64,000 bases of DNA from Ascidia mentula (Eukaryota > Chordata > Ascidiacea > Phlebobranchia > Ascidiidae), in NCBI GenBank assembly GCA_947561715.1, contig OX387201.1, positions 5,474,001 through 5,538,000 on the forward strand, read 5' to 3'. Under the pieces are notes generated by a model. It saw nothing but the letters and a program-made list of their open reading frames with translations. It was not told where the DNA came from and made no database searches. Position numbers and translations under genes: made by a program. This document shows, piece after piece, positions 12,701 through 27,700 of the stretch (position 1 is the first letter of the stretch; the number at the start of each line of letters is the position of its first letter).

Positions 12701-15700
12701 TTGCTGCCCTTGCCGCCCTTCTTGCCGCCGTCCACAAAGACGCCGCTGTCCTGAGCACCGTACGCCGCACCGAGGCCAGCTGCCAGGTTTTCGCCGAACT
12801 GGTCAGCCTTGACAGTGCCGTCGTGGCCTTCATCTCCGTAATCCTCGATCATGAACGAGTGTCCGCCAACAATGATGTCGGAAGCGGCGGCACCCATCGC
12901 CTTGCCGTGTCCGCGGAATTTGCCTGGACCTCCGTAGGGGCCATAGCCGTGACCAGCGCCAGCGAGAGCACCCGCTCCAATCACCGTGTCGCCCATGGCG
13001 TGCACGAACTTGCTAAAGTCCGCGCCGCTGTCCTTGCCTCCGACGAACACGTCGCTGCCTTGAGCGTTCGCTGCCAGTGCCTTTCCGAGAGCCGCGTTGT
13101 CGGCCTTGTTCGCAAGTTGCACGTCGCTGCCCGAGCTGTCATCGTCGCCAGTCACCATTTCGAAGGTTGAACCTCCAAGCACGATGCCGGACTTGGCCGC
13201 TCCGTAAGCGTCGCCGCCATATTGGCCGCCGTACTCTCCTGGATAGTATGCGTGGCCCGCTGTACCGAGACCTGCCGCGCCAGCACCGATCAGAGTGTCG
13301 CCGGCGGTGAAGATCGCCTTGCTGCCCTTGCCGCCCTTCTTGCCGCCGTCCACAAAGACGCCGCTGTCCTGAGCACCGTACGCCGCACCGAGGCCAGCTG
13401 CCAGGTTTTCGCCGAACTGGTCAGCCTTGACAGTGCCGTCGTGGCCTTCATCTCCGTAATCCTCGATCATGAACGAGTGTCCGCCAACAATGATGTCGGA
13501 AGCGGCGGCACCCATCGCCTTGCCGTGTCCGCGGAATTTGCCTGGACCTCCGTAGGGGCCATAGCCGTGACCAGCGCCAGCGAGAGCACCCGCTCCAATC
13601 ACCGTGTCGCCCATGGCGTGCACGAACTTGCTAAAGTCCGCGCCGCTGTCCTTGCCTCCGACGAACACGTCGCTGCCTTGAGCGTTCGCTGCCAGTGCCT
13701 TTCCGAGAGCCGCGTTGTCGGCCTTGTTCGCAAGTTGCACGTCGCTGCCCGAGCTGTCATCGTCGCCAGTCACCATTTCGAAGGTTGAACCTCCAAGCAC
13801 GATGCCGGACTTGGCCGCTCCGTAAGCGTCGCCGCCATATTGGCCGCCGTACTCTCCTGGATAGTATGCGTGGCCCGCTGTACCGAGACCTGCCGCGCCA
13901 GCACCGATCAGAGTGTCGCCGGCGGTGAAGATCGCCTTGCTGCCCTTGCCGCCCTTCTTGCCGCCGTCCACAAAGACGCCGCTGTCCTGAGCACCGTACG
14001 CCGCACCGAGGCCAGCTGCCAGGTTTTCGCCGAACTGGTCAGCCTTGACAGTGCCGTCGTGGCCTTCATCTCCGTAATCCTCGATCATGAACGAGTGTCC
14101 GCCAACAATGATGTCAGAAGCGGCGGCACCCATCGCCTTGCCGTGTCCGCGGAATTTGCCTGGACCTCCGTAGGGGCCATAGCCGTGACCAGCGCCAGCG
14201 AGAGCACCCGCTCCAATCACCGTGTCGCCCATGGCGTGCACGAACTTGCTAAAGTCCGCGCCGCTGTCCTTGCCTCCGACGAACACGTCGCTGCCTTGAG
14301 CGTTCGCTGCCAGTGCCTTTCCGAGAGCCGCGTTGTCGGCCTTGTTCGCAAGTTGCACGTCGCTGCCCGAGCTGTCATCGTCGCCAGTCACCATTTCGAA
14401 GGTTGAACCTCCAAGCACGATGCCGGACTTGGCCGCTCCGTAAGCGTCGCCGCCATATTGGCCGCCGTACTCTCCTGGATAGTATGCGTGGCCCGCTGTA
14501 CCGAGACCTGCCGCGCCAGCACCGATCAGAGTGTCGCCGGCGGTGAAGATCGCCTTGCTGCCCTTGCCGCCCTTCTTGCCGCCGTCCACAAAGACGCCGC
14601 TGTCCTGAGCACCGTACGCCGCACCGAGGCCAGCTGCCAGGTTTTCGCCGAACTGGTCAGCCTTGACAGTGCCGTCGTGGCCTTCATCTCCGTAATCCTC
14701 GATCATGAACGAGTGTCCGCCAACAATGATGTCGGAAGCGGCGGCACCCATCGCCTTGCCGTGTCCGCGGAATTTGCCTGGACCTCCGTAGGGGCCATAG
14801 CCGTGACCAGCGCCAGCGAGAGCACCCGCTCCAATCACCGTGTCGCCCATGGCGTGCACGAACTTGCTAAAGTCCGCGCCGCTGTCCTTGCCTCCGACGA
14901 ACACGTCGCTGCCTTGAGCGTTCGCTGCCAGTGCCTTTCCGAGAGCCGCGTTGTCGGCCTTGTTCGCAAGTTGCACGTCGCTGCCCGAGTTGTCATCGTC
15001 GCCAGTCACCATTTCGAAGGTTGAACCTCCAAGCACGATGCCGGACTTGGCCGCTCCGTAAGCGTCGCCGCCATATTGGCCGCCGTACTCTCCTGGATAG
15101 TATGCGTGGCCCGCTGTACCGAGACCTGCCGCGCCAGCACCGATCAGAGTGTCGCCGGCGGTGAAGATCGCCTTGCTGCCCTTGCCGCCCTTCTTGCCGC
15201 CGTCCACAAAGACGCCGCTGTCCTGAGCACCGTACGCCGCACCGAGGCCAGCTGCCAGGTTTTCGCCGAACTGGTCAGCCTTGACAGTGCCGTCGTGGCC
15301 TTCATCTCCGTAATCCTCGATCATGAACGAGTGTCCGCCAACAATGATGTCGGAAGCGGCGGCACCCATCGCCTTGCCGTGTCCGCGGAATTTGCCTGGA
15401 CCTCCGTAGGGGCCATAGCCGTGACCAGCGCCAGCGAGAGCACCCGCTCCAATCACCGTGTCGCCCATGGCGTGCACGAACTTGCTAAAGTCCGCGCCGC
15501 TGTCCTTGCCTCCGACGAACACGTCGCTGCCTTGAGCGTTCGCTGCCAGTGCCTTTCCGAGAGCCGCGTTGTCGGCCTTGTTCGCAAGTTGCACGTCGCT
15601 GCCCGAGCTGTCATCGTCGCCAGTCACCATTTCGAAGGTTGAACCTCCAAGCACGATGCCGGACTTGGCCGCTCCGTAAGCGTCGCCGCCATATTGGCCG

Positions 15701-18700
15701 CCGTACTCTCCTGGATAGTATGCGTGGCCCGCTGTACCGAGACCTGCCGCGCCAGCACCGATCAGAGTGTCGCCGGCGGTGAAGATCGCCTTGCTGCCCT
15801 TGCCGCCCTTCTTGCCGCCGTCCACAAAGACGCCGCTGTCCTGAGCACCGTACGCCGCACCGAGGCCAGCTGCCAGGTTTTCGCCGAACTGGTCAGCCTT
15901 GACAGTGCCGTCGTGGCCTTCATCTCCGTAATCCTCGATCATGAACGAGTGTCCGCCAACAATGATGTCGGAAGCGGCGGCACCCATCGCCTTGCCGTGT
16001 CCGCGGAATTTGCCTGGACCTCCGTAGGGGCCATAGCCGTGACCAGCGCCAGCGAGAGCACCCGCTCCAATCACCGTGTCGCCCATGGCGTGCACGAACT
16101 TGCTAAAGTCCGCGCCGCTGTCCTTGCCTCCGACGAACACGTCGCTGCCTTGAGCGTTCGCTGCCAGTGCCTTTCCGAGAGCCGCGTTGTCGGCCTTGTT
16201 CGCAAGTTGCACGTCGCTGCCCGAGCTGTCATCGTCGCCAGTCACCATTTCGAAGGTTGAACCTCCAAGCACGATGCCGGACTTGGCCGCTCCGTAAGCG
16301 TCGCCGCCATATTGGCCGCCGTACTCTCCTGGATAGTATGCGTGGCCCGCTGTACCGAGACCTGCCGCGCCAGCACCGATCAGAGTGTCGCCGGCGGTGA
16401 AGATCGCCTTGCTGCCCTTGCCGCCCTTCTTGCCGCCGTCCACAAAGACGCCGCTGTCCTGAGCACCGTACGCCGCACCGAGGCCAGCTGCCAGGTTTTC
16501 GCCGAACTGGTCAGCCTTGACAGTGCCGTCGTGGCCTTCATCTCCGTAATCCTCGATCATGAACGAGTGTCCGCCAACAATGATGTCGGAAGCGGCGGCA
16601 CCCATCGCCTTGCCGTGTCCGCGGAATTTGCCTGGACCTCCGTAGGGGCCATAGCCGTGACCAGCGCCAGCGAGAGCACCCGCTCCAATCACCGTGTCGC
16701 CCATGGCGTGCACGAACTTGCTAAAGTCCGCGCCGCTGTCCTTGCCTCCGACGAACACGTCGCTGCCTTGAGCGTTCGCTGCCAGTGCCTTTCCGAGAGC
16801 CGCGTTGTCGGCCTTGTTCGCAAGTTGCACGTCGCTGCCCGAGCTGTCATCGTCGCCAGTCACCATTTCGAAGGTTGAACCTCCAAGCACGATGCCGGAC
16901 TTGGCCGCTCCGTAAGCGTCGCCGCCATATTGGCCGCCGTACTCTCCTGGATAGTATGCGTGGCCCGCTGTACCGAGACCTGCCGCGCCAGCACCGATCA
17001 GAGTGTCGCCGGCGGTGAAGATCGCCTTGCTGCCCTTGCCGCCCTTCTTGCCGCCGTCCACAAAGACGCCGCTGTCCTGAGCACCGTACGCCGCACCGAG
17101 GCCAGCTGCCAGGTTTTCGCCGAACTGGTCAGCCTTGACAGTGCCGTCGTGGCCTTCATCTCCGTAATCCTCGATCATGAACGAGTGTCCGCCAACAATG
17201 ATGTCGGAAGCGGCGGCACCCATCGCCTTGCCGTGTCCGCGGAATTTGCCTGGACCTCCGTAGGGGCCATAGCCGTGACCAGCGCCAGCGAGAGCACCCG
17301 CTCCAATCACCGTGTCGCCCATGGCGTGCACGAACTTGCTAAAGTCCGCGCCGCTGTCCTTGCCTCCGACGAACACGTCGCTGCCTTGAGCGTTCGCTGC
17401 CAGTGCCTTTCCGAGAGCCGCGTTGTCGGCCTTGTTCGCAAGTTGCACGTCGCTGCCCGAGCTGTCATCGTCGCCAGTCACCATTTCGAAGGTTGAACCT
17501 CCAAGCACGATGCCGGACTTGGCCGCTCCGTAAGCGTCGCCGCCATATTGGCCGCCGTACTCTCCTGGATAGTATGCGTGGCCCGCTGTACCGAGACCTG
17601 CCGCGCCAGCACCGATCAGAGTGTCGCCGGCGGTGAAGATCGCCTTGCTGCCCTTGCCGCCCTTCTTGCCGCCGTCCACAAAGACGCCGCTGTCCTGAGC
17701 ACCGTACGCCGCACCGAGGCCAGCTGCCAGGTTTTCGCCGAACTGGTCAGCCTTGACAGTGCCGTCGTGGCCTTCATCTCCGTAATCCTCGATCATGAAC
17801 GAGTGTCCGCCAACAATGATGTCGGAAGCGGCGGCACCCATCGCCTTGCCGTGTCCGCGGAATTTGCCTGGACCTCCGTAGGGGCCATAGCCGTGACCAG
17901 CGCCAGCGAGAGCACCCGCTCCAATCACCGTGTCGCCCATGGCGTGCACGAACTTGCTAAAGTCCGCGCCGCTGTCCTTGCCTCCGACGAACACGTCGCT
18001 GCCTTGAGCGTTCGCTGCCAGTGCCTTTCCGAGAGCCGCGTTGTCGGCCTTGTTCGCAAGTTGCACGTCGCTGCCCGAGCTGTCATCGTCGCCAGTCACC
18101 ATTTCGAAGGTTGAACCTCCAAGCACGATGCCGGACTTGGCCGCTCCGTAAGCGTCGCCGCCATATTGGCCGCCGTACTCTCCTGGATAGTATGCGTGGC
18201 CCGCTGTACCGAGACCTGCCGCGCCAGCACCGATCAGAGTGTCGCCGGCGGTGAAGATCGCCTTGCTGCCCTTTCCGCCCTTCTTGCCGCCGTCCACAAA
18301 GACGCCGCTGTCCTGAGCACCGTACGCCGCACCGAGGCCAGCTGCCAGGTTTTCGCCGAACTGGTCAGCCTTGACAGTGCCGTCGTGGCCTTCATCTCCG
18401 TAATCCTCGATCATGAACGAGTGTCCGCCAACAATGATGTCGGAAGCGGCGGCACCCATCGCCTTGCCGTGTCCGCGGAATTTGCCTGGACCTCCGTAGG
18501 GGCCATAGCCGTGACCAGCGCCAGCGAGAGCACCCGCTCCAATCACCGTGTCGCCCATGGCGTGCACGAACTTGCTAAAGTCCGCGCCGCTGTCCTTGCC
18601 TCCGACGAACACGTCGCTGCCTTGAGCGTTCGCTGCCAGTGCCTTTCCGAGAGCCGCGTTGTCGGCCTTGTTCGCAAGTTGCACGTCGCTGCCCGAGCTG

Positions 18701-21700
18701 TCATCGTCGCCAGTCACCATTTCGAAGGTTGAACCTCCAAGCACGATGCCGGACTTGGCCGCTCCGTAAGCGTCGCCGCCATATTGGCCGCCGTACTCTC
18801 CTGGATAGTATGCGTGGCCCGCTGTACCGAGACCTGCCGCGCCAGCACCGATCAGAGTGTCGCCGGCGGTGAAGATCGCCTTGCTGCCCTTGCCGCCCTT
18901 CTTGCCGCCGTCCACAAAGACGCCGCTGTCCTGAGCACCGTACGCCGCACCGAGGCCAGCTGCCAGGTTTTCGCCGAACTGGTCAGCCTTGACAGTGCCG
19001 TCGTGGCCTTCATCTCCGTAATCCTCGATCATGAACGAGTGTCCGCCAACAATGATGTCGGAAGCGGCGGCACCCATCGCCTTGCCGTGTCCGCGGAATT
19101 TGCCTGGACCTCCGTAGGGGCCATAGCCGTGACCAGCGCCAGCGAGAGCACCCGCTCCAATCACCGTGTCGCCCATGGCGTGCACGAACTTGCTAAAGTC
19201 CGCGCCGCTGTCCTTGCCTCCGACGAACACGTCGCTGCCTTGAGCGTTCGCTGCCAGTGCCTTTCCGAGAGCCGCGTTGTCGGCCTTGTTCGCAAGTTGC
19301 ACGTCGCTGCCCGAGCTGTCATCGTCGCCAGTCACCATTTCGAAGGTTGAACCTCCAAGCACGATGCCGGACTTGGCCGCTCCGTAAGCGTCGCCGCCAT
19401 ATTGGCCGCCGTACTCTCCTGGATAGTATGCGTGGCCCGCTGTACCGAGACCTGCCGCGCCAGCACCGATCAGAGTGTCGCCGGCGGTGAAGATCGCCTT
19501 GCTGCCCTTGCCGCCCTTCTTGCCGCCGTCCACAAAGACGCCGCTGTCCTGAGCACCGTACGCCGCACCGAGGCCAGCTGCCAGGTTTTCGCCGAACTGG
19601 TCAGCCTTGACAGTGCCGTCGTGGCCTTCATCTCCGTAATCCTCGATCATGAACGAGTGTCCGCCAACAATGATGTCGGAAGCGGCGGCACCCATCGCCT
19701 TGCCGTGTCCGCGGAATTTGCCTGGACCTCCGTAGGGGCCATAGCCGTGACCAGCGCCAGCGAGAGCACCCGCTCCAATCACCGTGTCGCCCATGGCGTG
19801 CACGAACTTGCTAAAGTCCGCGCCGCTGTCCTTGCCTCCGACGAACACGTCGCTGCCTTGAGCGTTCGCTGCCAGTGCCTTTCCGAGAGCCGCGTTGTCG
19901 GCCTTGTTCGCAAGTTGCACGTCGCTGCCCGAGCTGTCATCGTCGCCAGTCACCATTTCGAAGGTTGAACCTCCAAGCACGATGCCGGACTTGGCCGCTC
20001 CGTAAGCGTCGCCGCCATATTGGCCGCCGTACTCTCCTGGATAGTATGCGTGGCCCGCTGTACCGAGACCTGCCGCGCCATCACCGATCAGAGTGTCGCC
20101 GGCGGTGAAGATCGCCTTGCTGCCCTTTCCGCCCTTCTTGCCGCCGTCCACAAAGACGCCGCTGTCCTGAGCACCGTACGCCGCACCGAGGCCAGCTGCC
20201 AGGTTTTCGCCGAACTGGTCAGCCTTGACAGTGCCGTCGTGGCCTTCATCTCCGTAATCCTCGATCATGAACGAGTGTCCGCCAACAATGATGTCGGAAG
20301 CGGCGGCACCCATCGCCTTGCCGTGTCCGCGGAATTTGCCTGGACCTCCGTAGGGGCCATAGCCGTGACCAGCGCCAGCGAGAGCACCCGCTCCAATCAC
20401 CGTGTCGCCCATGGCGTGCACGAACTTGCTAAAGTCCGCGCCGCTGTCCTTGCCTCCGACGAACACGTCGCTGCCTTGAGCGTTCGCTGCCAGTGCCTTT
20501 CCGAGAGCCGCGTTGTCGGCCTTGTTCGCAAGTTGCACGTCGCTGCCCGAGCTGTCATCGTCGCCAGTCACCATTTCGAAGGTTGAACCTCCAAGCACGA
20601 TGCCGGACTTGGCCGCTCCGTAAGCGTCGCCGCCATATTGGCCGCCGTACTCTCCTGGATAGTATGCGTGGCCCGCTGTACCGAGACCTGCCGCGCCAGC
20701 ACCGATCAGAGTGTCGCCGGCGGTGAAGATCGCCTTGCTGCCCTTTCCGCCCTTCTTGCCGCCGTCCACAAAGACGCCGCTGTCCTGAGCACCGTACGCC
20801 GCACCGAGGCCAGCTGCCAGGTTTTCGCCGAACTGGTCAGCCTTGACAGTGCCGTCGTGGCCTTCATCTCCGTAATCCTCGATCATGAACGAGTGTCCGC
20901 CAACAATGATGTCGGAAGCGGCGGCACCCATCGCCTTGCCGTGTCCGCGGAATTTGCCTGGACCTCCGTAGGGGCCATAGCCGTGACCAGCGCCAGCGAG
21001 AGCACCCGCTCCAATCACCGTGTCGCCCATGGCGTGCACGAACTTGCTAAAGTCCGCGCCGCTGTCCTTGCCTCCGACGAACACGTCGCTGCCTTGAGCG
21101 TTCGCTGCCAGTGCCTTTCCGAGAGCCGCGTTGTCGGCCTTGTTCGCAAGTTGCACGTCGCTGCCCGAGCTGTCATCGTCGCCAGTCACCATTTCGAAGG
21201 TTGAACCTCCAAGCACGATGCCGGACTTGGCCGCTCCGTAAGCGTCGCCGCCATATTGGCCGCCGTACTCTCCTGGATAGTATGCGTGGCCCGCTGTACC
21301 GAGACCTGCCGCGCCAGCACCGATCAGAGTGTCGCCGGCGGTGAAGATCGCCTTGCTGCCCTTTCCGCCCTTCTTGCCGCCGTCCACAAAGACGCCGCTG
21401 TCCTGAGCACCGTACGCCGCACCGAGGCCAGCTGCCAGGTTTTCGCCGAACTGGTCAGCCTTGACAGTGCCGTCGTGGCCTTCATCTCCGTAATCCTCGA
21501 TCATGAACGAGTGTCCGCCAACAATGATGTCGGAAGCGGCGGCACCCATCGCCTTGCCGTGTCCGCGGAATTTGCCTGGACCTCCGTAGGGGCCATAGCC
21601 GTGACCAGCGCCAGCGAGAGCACCCGCTCCAATCACCGTGTCGCCCATGGCGTGCACGAACTTGCTAAAGTCCGCGCCGCTGTCCTTGCCTCCGACGAAC

Positions 21701-24700
21701 ACGTCGCTGCCTTGAGCGTTCGCTGCCAGTGCCTTTCCGAGAGCCGCGTTGTCGGCCTTGTTCGCAAGTTGCACGTCGCTGCCCGAGCTGTCATCGTCGC
21801 CAGTCACCATTTCGAAGGTTGAACCTCCAAGCACGATGCCGGACTTGGCCGCTCCGTAAGCGTCGCCGCCATATTGGCCGCCGTACTCTCCTGGATAGTA
21901 TGCGTGGCCCGCTGTACCGAGACCTGCCGCGCCAGCACCGATCAGAGTGTCGCCGGCGGTGAAGATCGCCTTGCTGCCCTTTCCGCCCTTCTTGCCGCCG
22001 TCCACAAAGACGCCGCTGTCCTGAGCACCGTACGCCGCACCGAGGCCAGCTGCCAGGTTTTCGCCGAACTGGTCAGCCTTGACAGTGCCGTCGTGGCCTT
22101 CATCTCCGTAATCCTCGATCATGAACGAGTGTCCGCCAACAATGATGTCGGAAGCGGCGGCACCCATCGCCTTGCCGTGTCCGCGGAATTTGCCTGGACC
22201 TCCGTAGGGGCCATAGCCGTGACCAGCGCCAGCGAGAGCACCCGCTCCAATCACCGTGTCGCCCATGGCGTGCACGAACTTGCTAAAGTCCGCGCCGCTG
22301 TCCTTGCCTCCGACGAACACGTCGCTGCCTTGAGCGTTCGCTGCCAGTGCCTTTCCGAGAGCCGCGTTGTCGGCCTTGTTCGCAAGTTGCACGTCGCTGC
22401 CCGAGCTGTCATCGTCGCCAGTCACCATTTCGAAGGTTGAACCTCCAAGCACGATGCCGGACTTGGCCGCTCCGTAAGCGTCGCCGCCATATTGGCCGCC
22501 GTACTCTCCTGGATAGTATGCGTGGCCCGCTGTACCGAGACCTGCCGCGCCAGCACCGATCAGAGTGTCGCCGGCGGTGAAGATCGCCTTGCTGCCCTTT
22601 CCGCCCTTCTTGCCGCCGTCCACAAAGACGCCGCTGTCCTGAGCACCGTACGCCGCACCGAGGCCAGCTGCCAGGTTTTCGCCGAACTGGTCAGCCTTGA
22701 CAGTGCCGTCGTGGCCTTCATCTCCGTAATCCTCGATCATGAACGAGTGTCCGCCAACAATGATGTCGGAAGCGGCGGCACCCATCGCCTTGCCGTGTCC
22801 GCGGAATTTGCCTGGACCTCCGTAGGGGCCATAGCCGTGACCAGCGCCAGCGAGAGCACCCGCTCCAATCACCGTGTCGCCCATGGCGTGCACGAACTTG
22901 CTAAAGTCCGCGCCGCTGTCCTTGCCTCCGACGAACACGTCGCTGCCTTGAGCGTTCGCTGCCAGTGCCTTTCCGAGAGCCGCGTTGTCGGCCTTGTTCG
23001 CAAGTTGCACGTCGCTGCCCGAGCTGTCATCGTCGCCAGTCACCATTTCGAAGGTTGAACCTCCAAGCACGATGCCGGACTTGGCCGCTCCGTAAGCGTC
23101 GCCGCCATATTGGCCGCCGTACTCTCCTGGATAGTATGCGTGGCCCGCTGTACCGAGACCTGCCGCGCCAGCACCGATCAGAGTGTCGCCGGCGGTGAAG
23201 ATCGCCTTGCTGCCCTTTCCGCCCTTCTTGCCGCCGTCCACAAAGACGCCGCTGTCCTGAGCACCGTACGCCGCACCGAGGCCAGCTGCCAGGTTTTCGC
23301 CGAACTGGTCAGCCTTGACAGTGCCGTCGTGGCCTTCATCTCCGTAATCCTCGATCATGAACGAGTGTCCGCCAACAATGATGTCGGAAGCGGCGGCACC
23401 CATCGCCTTGCCGTGTCCGCGGAATTTGCCTGGACCTCCGTAGGGGCCATAGCCGTGACCAGCGCCAGCGAGAGCACCCGCTCCAATCACCGTGTCGCCC
23501 ATGGCGTGCACGAACTTGCTAAAGTCCGCGCCGCTGTCCTTGCCTCCGACGAACACGTCGCTGCCTTGAGCGTTCGCTGCCAGTGCCTTTCCGAGAGCCG
23601 CGTTGTCGGCCTTGTTCGCAAGTTGCACGTCGCTGCCCGAGCTGTCATCGTCGCCAGTCACCATTTCGAAGGTTGAACCTCCAAGCACGATGCCGGACTT
23701 GGCCGCTCCGTAAGCGTCGCCGCCATATTGGCCGCCGTACTCTCCTGGATAGTATGCGTGGCCCGCTGTACCGAGACCTGCCGCGCCAGCACCGATCAGA
23801 GTGTCGCCGGCGGTGAAGATCGCCTTGCTGCCCTTGCCGCCCTTCTTGCCGCCGTCCACAAAGACGCCGCTGTCCTGAGCACCGTACGCCGCACCGAGGC
23901 CAGCTGCCAGGTTTTCGCCGAACTGGTCAGCCTTGACAGTGCCGTCGTGGCCTTCATCTCCGTAATCCTCGATCATGAACGAGTGTCCGCCAACAATGAT
24001 GTCGGAAGCGGCGGCACCCATCGCCTTGCCGTGTCCGCGGAATTTGCCTGGACCTCCGTAGGGGCCATAGCCGTGACCAGCGCCAGCGAGAGCACCCGCT
24101 CCAATCACCGTGTCGCCCATGGCGTGCACGAACTTGCTAAAGTCCGCGCCGCTGTCCTTGCCTCCGACGAACACGTCGCTGCCTTGAGCGTTCGCTGCCA
24201 GTGCCTTTCCGAGAGCCGCGTTGTCGGCCTTGTTCGCAAGTTGCACGTCGCTGCCCGAGCTGTCATCGTCGCCAGTCACCATTTCGAAGGTTGAACCTCC
24301 AAGCACGATGCCGGACTTGGCCGCTCCGTAAGCGTCGCCGCCATATTGGCCGCCGTACTCTCCTGGATAGTATGCGTGGCCCGCTGTACCGAGACCTGCC
24401 GCGCCAGCACCGATCAGAGTGTCGCCGGCGGTGAAGATCGCCTTGCTGCCCTTGCCGCCCTTCTTGCCGCCGTCCACAAAGACGCCGCTGTCCTGAGCAC
24501 CGTACGCCGCACCGAGGCCAGCTGCCAGGTTTTCGCCGAACTGGTCAGCCTTGACAGTGCCGTCGTGGCCTTCATCTCCGTAATCCTCGATCATGAACGA
24601 GTGTCCGCCAACAATGATGTCGGAAGCGGCGGCACCCATCGCCTTGCCGTGTCCGCGGAATTTGCCTGGACCTCCGTAGGGGCCATAGCCGTGACCAGCG

Positions 24701-27700
24701 CCAGCGAGAGCACCCGCTCCAATCACCGTGTCGCCCATGGCGTGCACGAACTTGCTAAAGTCCGCGCCGCTGTCCTTGCCTCCGACGAACACGTCGCTGC
24801 CTTGAGCGTTCGCTGCCAGTGCCTTTCCGAGAGCCGCGTTGTCGGCCTTGTTCGCAAGTTGCACGTCGCTGCCCGAGCTGTCATCGTCGCCAGTCACCAT
24901 TTCGAAGGTTGAACCTCCAAGCACGATGCCGGACTTGGCCGCTCCGTAAGCGTCGCCGCCATATTGGCCGCCGTACTCTCCTGGATAGTATGCGTGGCCC
25001 GCTGTACCGAGACCTGCCGCGCCAGCACCGATCAGAGTGTCGCCGGCGGTGAAGATCGCCTTGCTGCCCTTGCCGCCCTTCTTGCCGCCGTCCACAAAGA
25101 CGCCGCTGTCCTGAGCACCGTACGCCGCACCGAGGCCAGCTGCCAGGTTTTCGCCGAACTGGTCAGCCTTGACAGTGCCGTCGTGGCCTTCATCTCCGTA
25201 ATCCTCGATCATGAACGAGTGTCCGCCAACAATGATGTCGGAAGCGGCGGCACCCATCGCCTTGCCGTGTCCGCGGAATTTGCCTGGACCTCCGTAGGGG
25301 CCATAGCCGTGACCAGCGCCAGCGAGAGCACCCGCTCCAATCACCGTGTCGCCCATGGCGTGCACGAACTTGCTAAAGTCCGCGCCGCTGTCCTTGCCTC
25401 CGACGAACACGTCGCTGCCTTGAGCGTTCGCTGCCAGTGCCTTTCCGAGAGCCGCGTTGTCGGCCTTGTTCGCAAGTTGCACGTCGCTGCCCGAGCTGTC
25501 ATCGTCGCCAGTCACCATTTCGAAGGTTGAACCTCCAAGCACGATGCCGGACTTGGCCGCTCCGTAAGCGTCGCCGCCATATTGGCCGCCGTACTCTCCT
25601 GGATAGTATGCGTGGCCCGCTGTACCGAGACCTGCCGCGCCAGCACCGATCAGAGTGTCGCCGGCGGTGAAGATCGCCTTGCTGCCCTTTCCGCCCTTCT
25701 TGCCGCCGTCCACAAAGACGCCGCTGTCCTGAGCACCGTACGCCGCACCGAGGCCAGCTGCCAGGTTTTCGCCGAACTGGTCAGCCTTGACAGTGCCGTC
25801 GTGGCCTTCATCTCCGTAATCCTCGATCATGAACGAGTGTCCGCCAACAATGATGTCGGAAGCGGCGGCACCCATCGCCTTGCCGTGTCCGCGGAATTTG
25901 CCTGGACCTCCGTAGGGGCCATAGCCGTGACCAGCGCCAGCGAGAGCACCCGCTCCAATCACCGTGTCGCCCATGGCGTGCACGAACTTGCTAAAGTCCG
26001 CGCCGCTGTCCTTGCCTCCGACGAACACGTCGCTGCCTTGAGCGTTCGCTGCCAGTGCCTTTCCGAGAGCCGCGTTGTCGGCCTTGTTCGCAAGTTGCAC
26101 GTCGCTGCCCGAGCTGTCATCGTCGCCAGTCACCATTTCGAAGGTTGAACCTCCAAGCACGATGCCGGACTTGGCCGCTCCGTAAGCGTCGCCGCCATAT
26201 TGGCCGCCGTACTCTCCTGGATAGTATGCGTGGCCCGCTGTACCGAGACCTGCCGCGCCAGCACCGATCAGAGTGTCGCCGGCGGTGAAGATCGCCTTGC
26301 TGCCCTTTCCGCCCTTCTTGCCGCCGTCCACAAAGACGCCGCTGTCCTGAGCACCGTACGCCGCACCGAGGCCAGCTGCCAGGTTTTCGCCGAACTGGTC
26401 AGCCTTGACAGTGCCGTCGTGGCCTTCATCTCCGTAATCCTCGATCATGAACGAGTGTCCGCCAACAATGATGTCGGAAGCGGCGGCACCCATCGCCTTG
26501 CCGTGTCCGCGGAATTTGCCTGGACCTCCGTAGGGGCCATAGCCGTGACCAGCGCCAGCGAGAGCACCCGCTCCAATCACCGTGTCGCCCATGGCGTGCA
26601 CGAACTTGCTAAAGTCCGCGCCGCTGTCCTTGCCTCCGACGAACACGTCGCTGCCTTGAGCGTTCGCTGCCAGTGCCTTTCCGAGAGCCGCGTTGTCGGC
26701 CTTGTTCGCAAGTTGCACGTCGCTGCCCGAGTTGTCATCGTCGCCAGTCACCATTTCGAAGGTTGAACCTCCAAGCACGATGCCGGACTTGGCCGCTCCG
26801 TAAGCGTCGCCGCCATATTGGCCGCCGTACTCTCCTGGATAGTATGCGTGGCCCGCTGTACCGAGACCTGCCGCGCCAGCACCGATCAGAGTGTCGCCGG
26901 CGGTGAAGATCGCCTTGCTGCCCTTGCCGCCCTTCTTGCCGCCGTCCACAAAGACGCCGCTGTCCTGAGCACCGTACGCCGCACCGAGGCCAGCTGCCAG
27001 GTTTTCGCCGAACTGGTCAGCCTTGACAGTGCCGTCGTGGCCTTCATCTCCGTAATCCTCGATCATGAACGAGTGTCCGCCAACAATGATGTCGGAAGCG
27101 GCGGCACCCATCGCCTTGCCGTGTCCGCGGAATTTGCCTGGACCTCCGTAGGGGCCATAGCCGTGACCAGCGCCAGCGAGAGCACCCGCTCCAATCACCG
27201 TGTCGCCCATGGCGTGCACGAACTTGCTAAAGTCCGCGCCGCTGTCCTTGCCTCCGACGAACACGTCGCTGCCTTGAGCGTTCGCTGCCAGTGCCTTTCC
27301 GAGAGCCGCGTTGTCGGCCTTGTTCGCAAGTTGCACGTCGCTGCCCGAGCTGTCATCGTCGCCAGTCACCATTTCGAAGGTTGAACCTCCAAGCACGATG
27401 CCGGACTTGGCCGCTCCGTAAGCGTCGCCGCCATATTGGCCGCCGTACTCTCCTGGATAGTATCCGTGGCCCGCTGTACCGAGACCTGCCGCGCCAGCAC
27501 CGATCAGAGTGTCGCCGGCGGTGAAGATCGCCTTGCTGCCCTTTCCGCCCTTCTTGCCGCCGTCCACAAAGACGCCGCTGTCCTGAGCACCGTACGCCGC
27601 ACCGAGGCCAGCTGCCAGGTTTTCGCCGAACTGGTCAGCCTTGACAGTGCCGTCGTGGCCTTCATCTCCGTAATCCTCGATCATGAACGAGTGTCCGCCA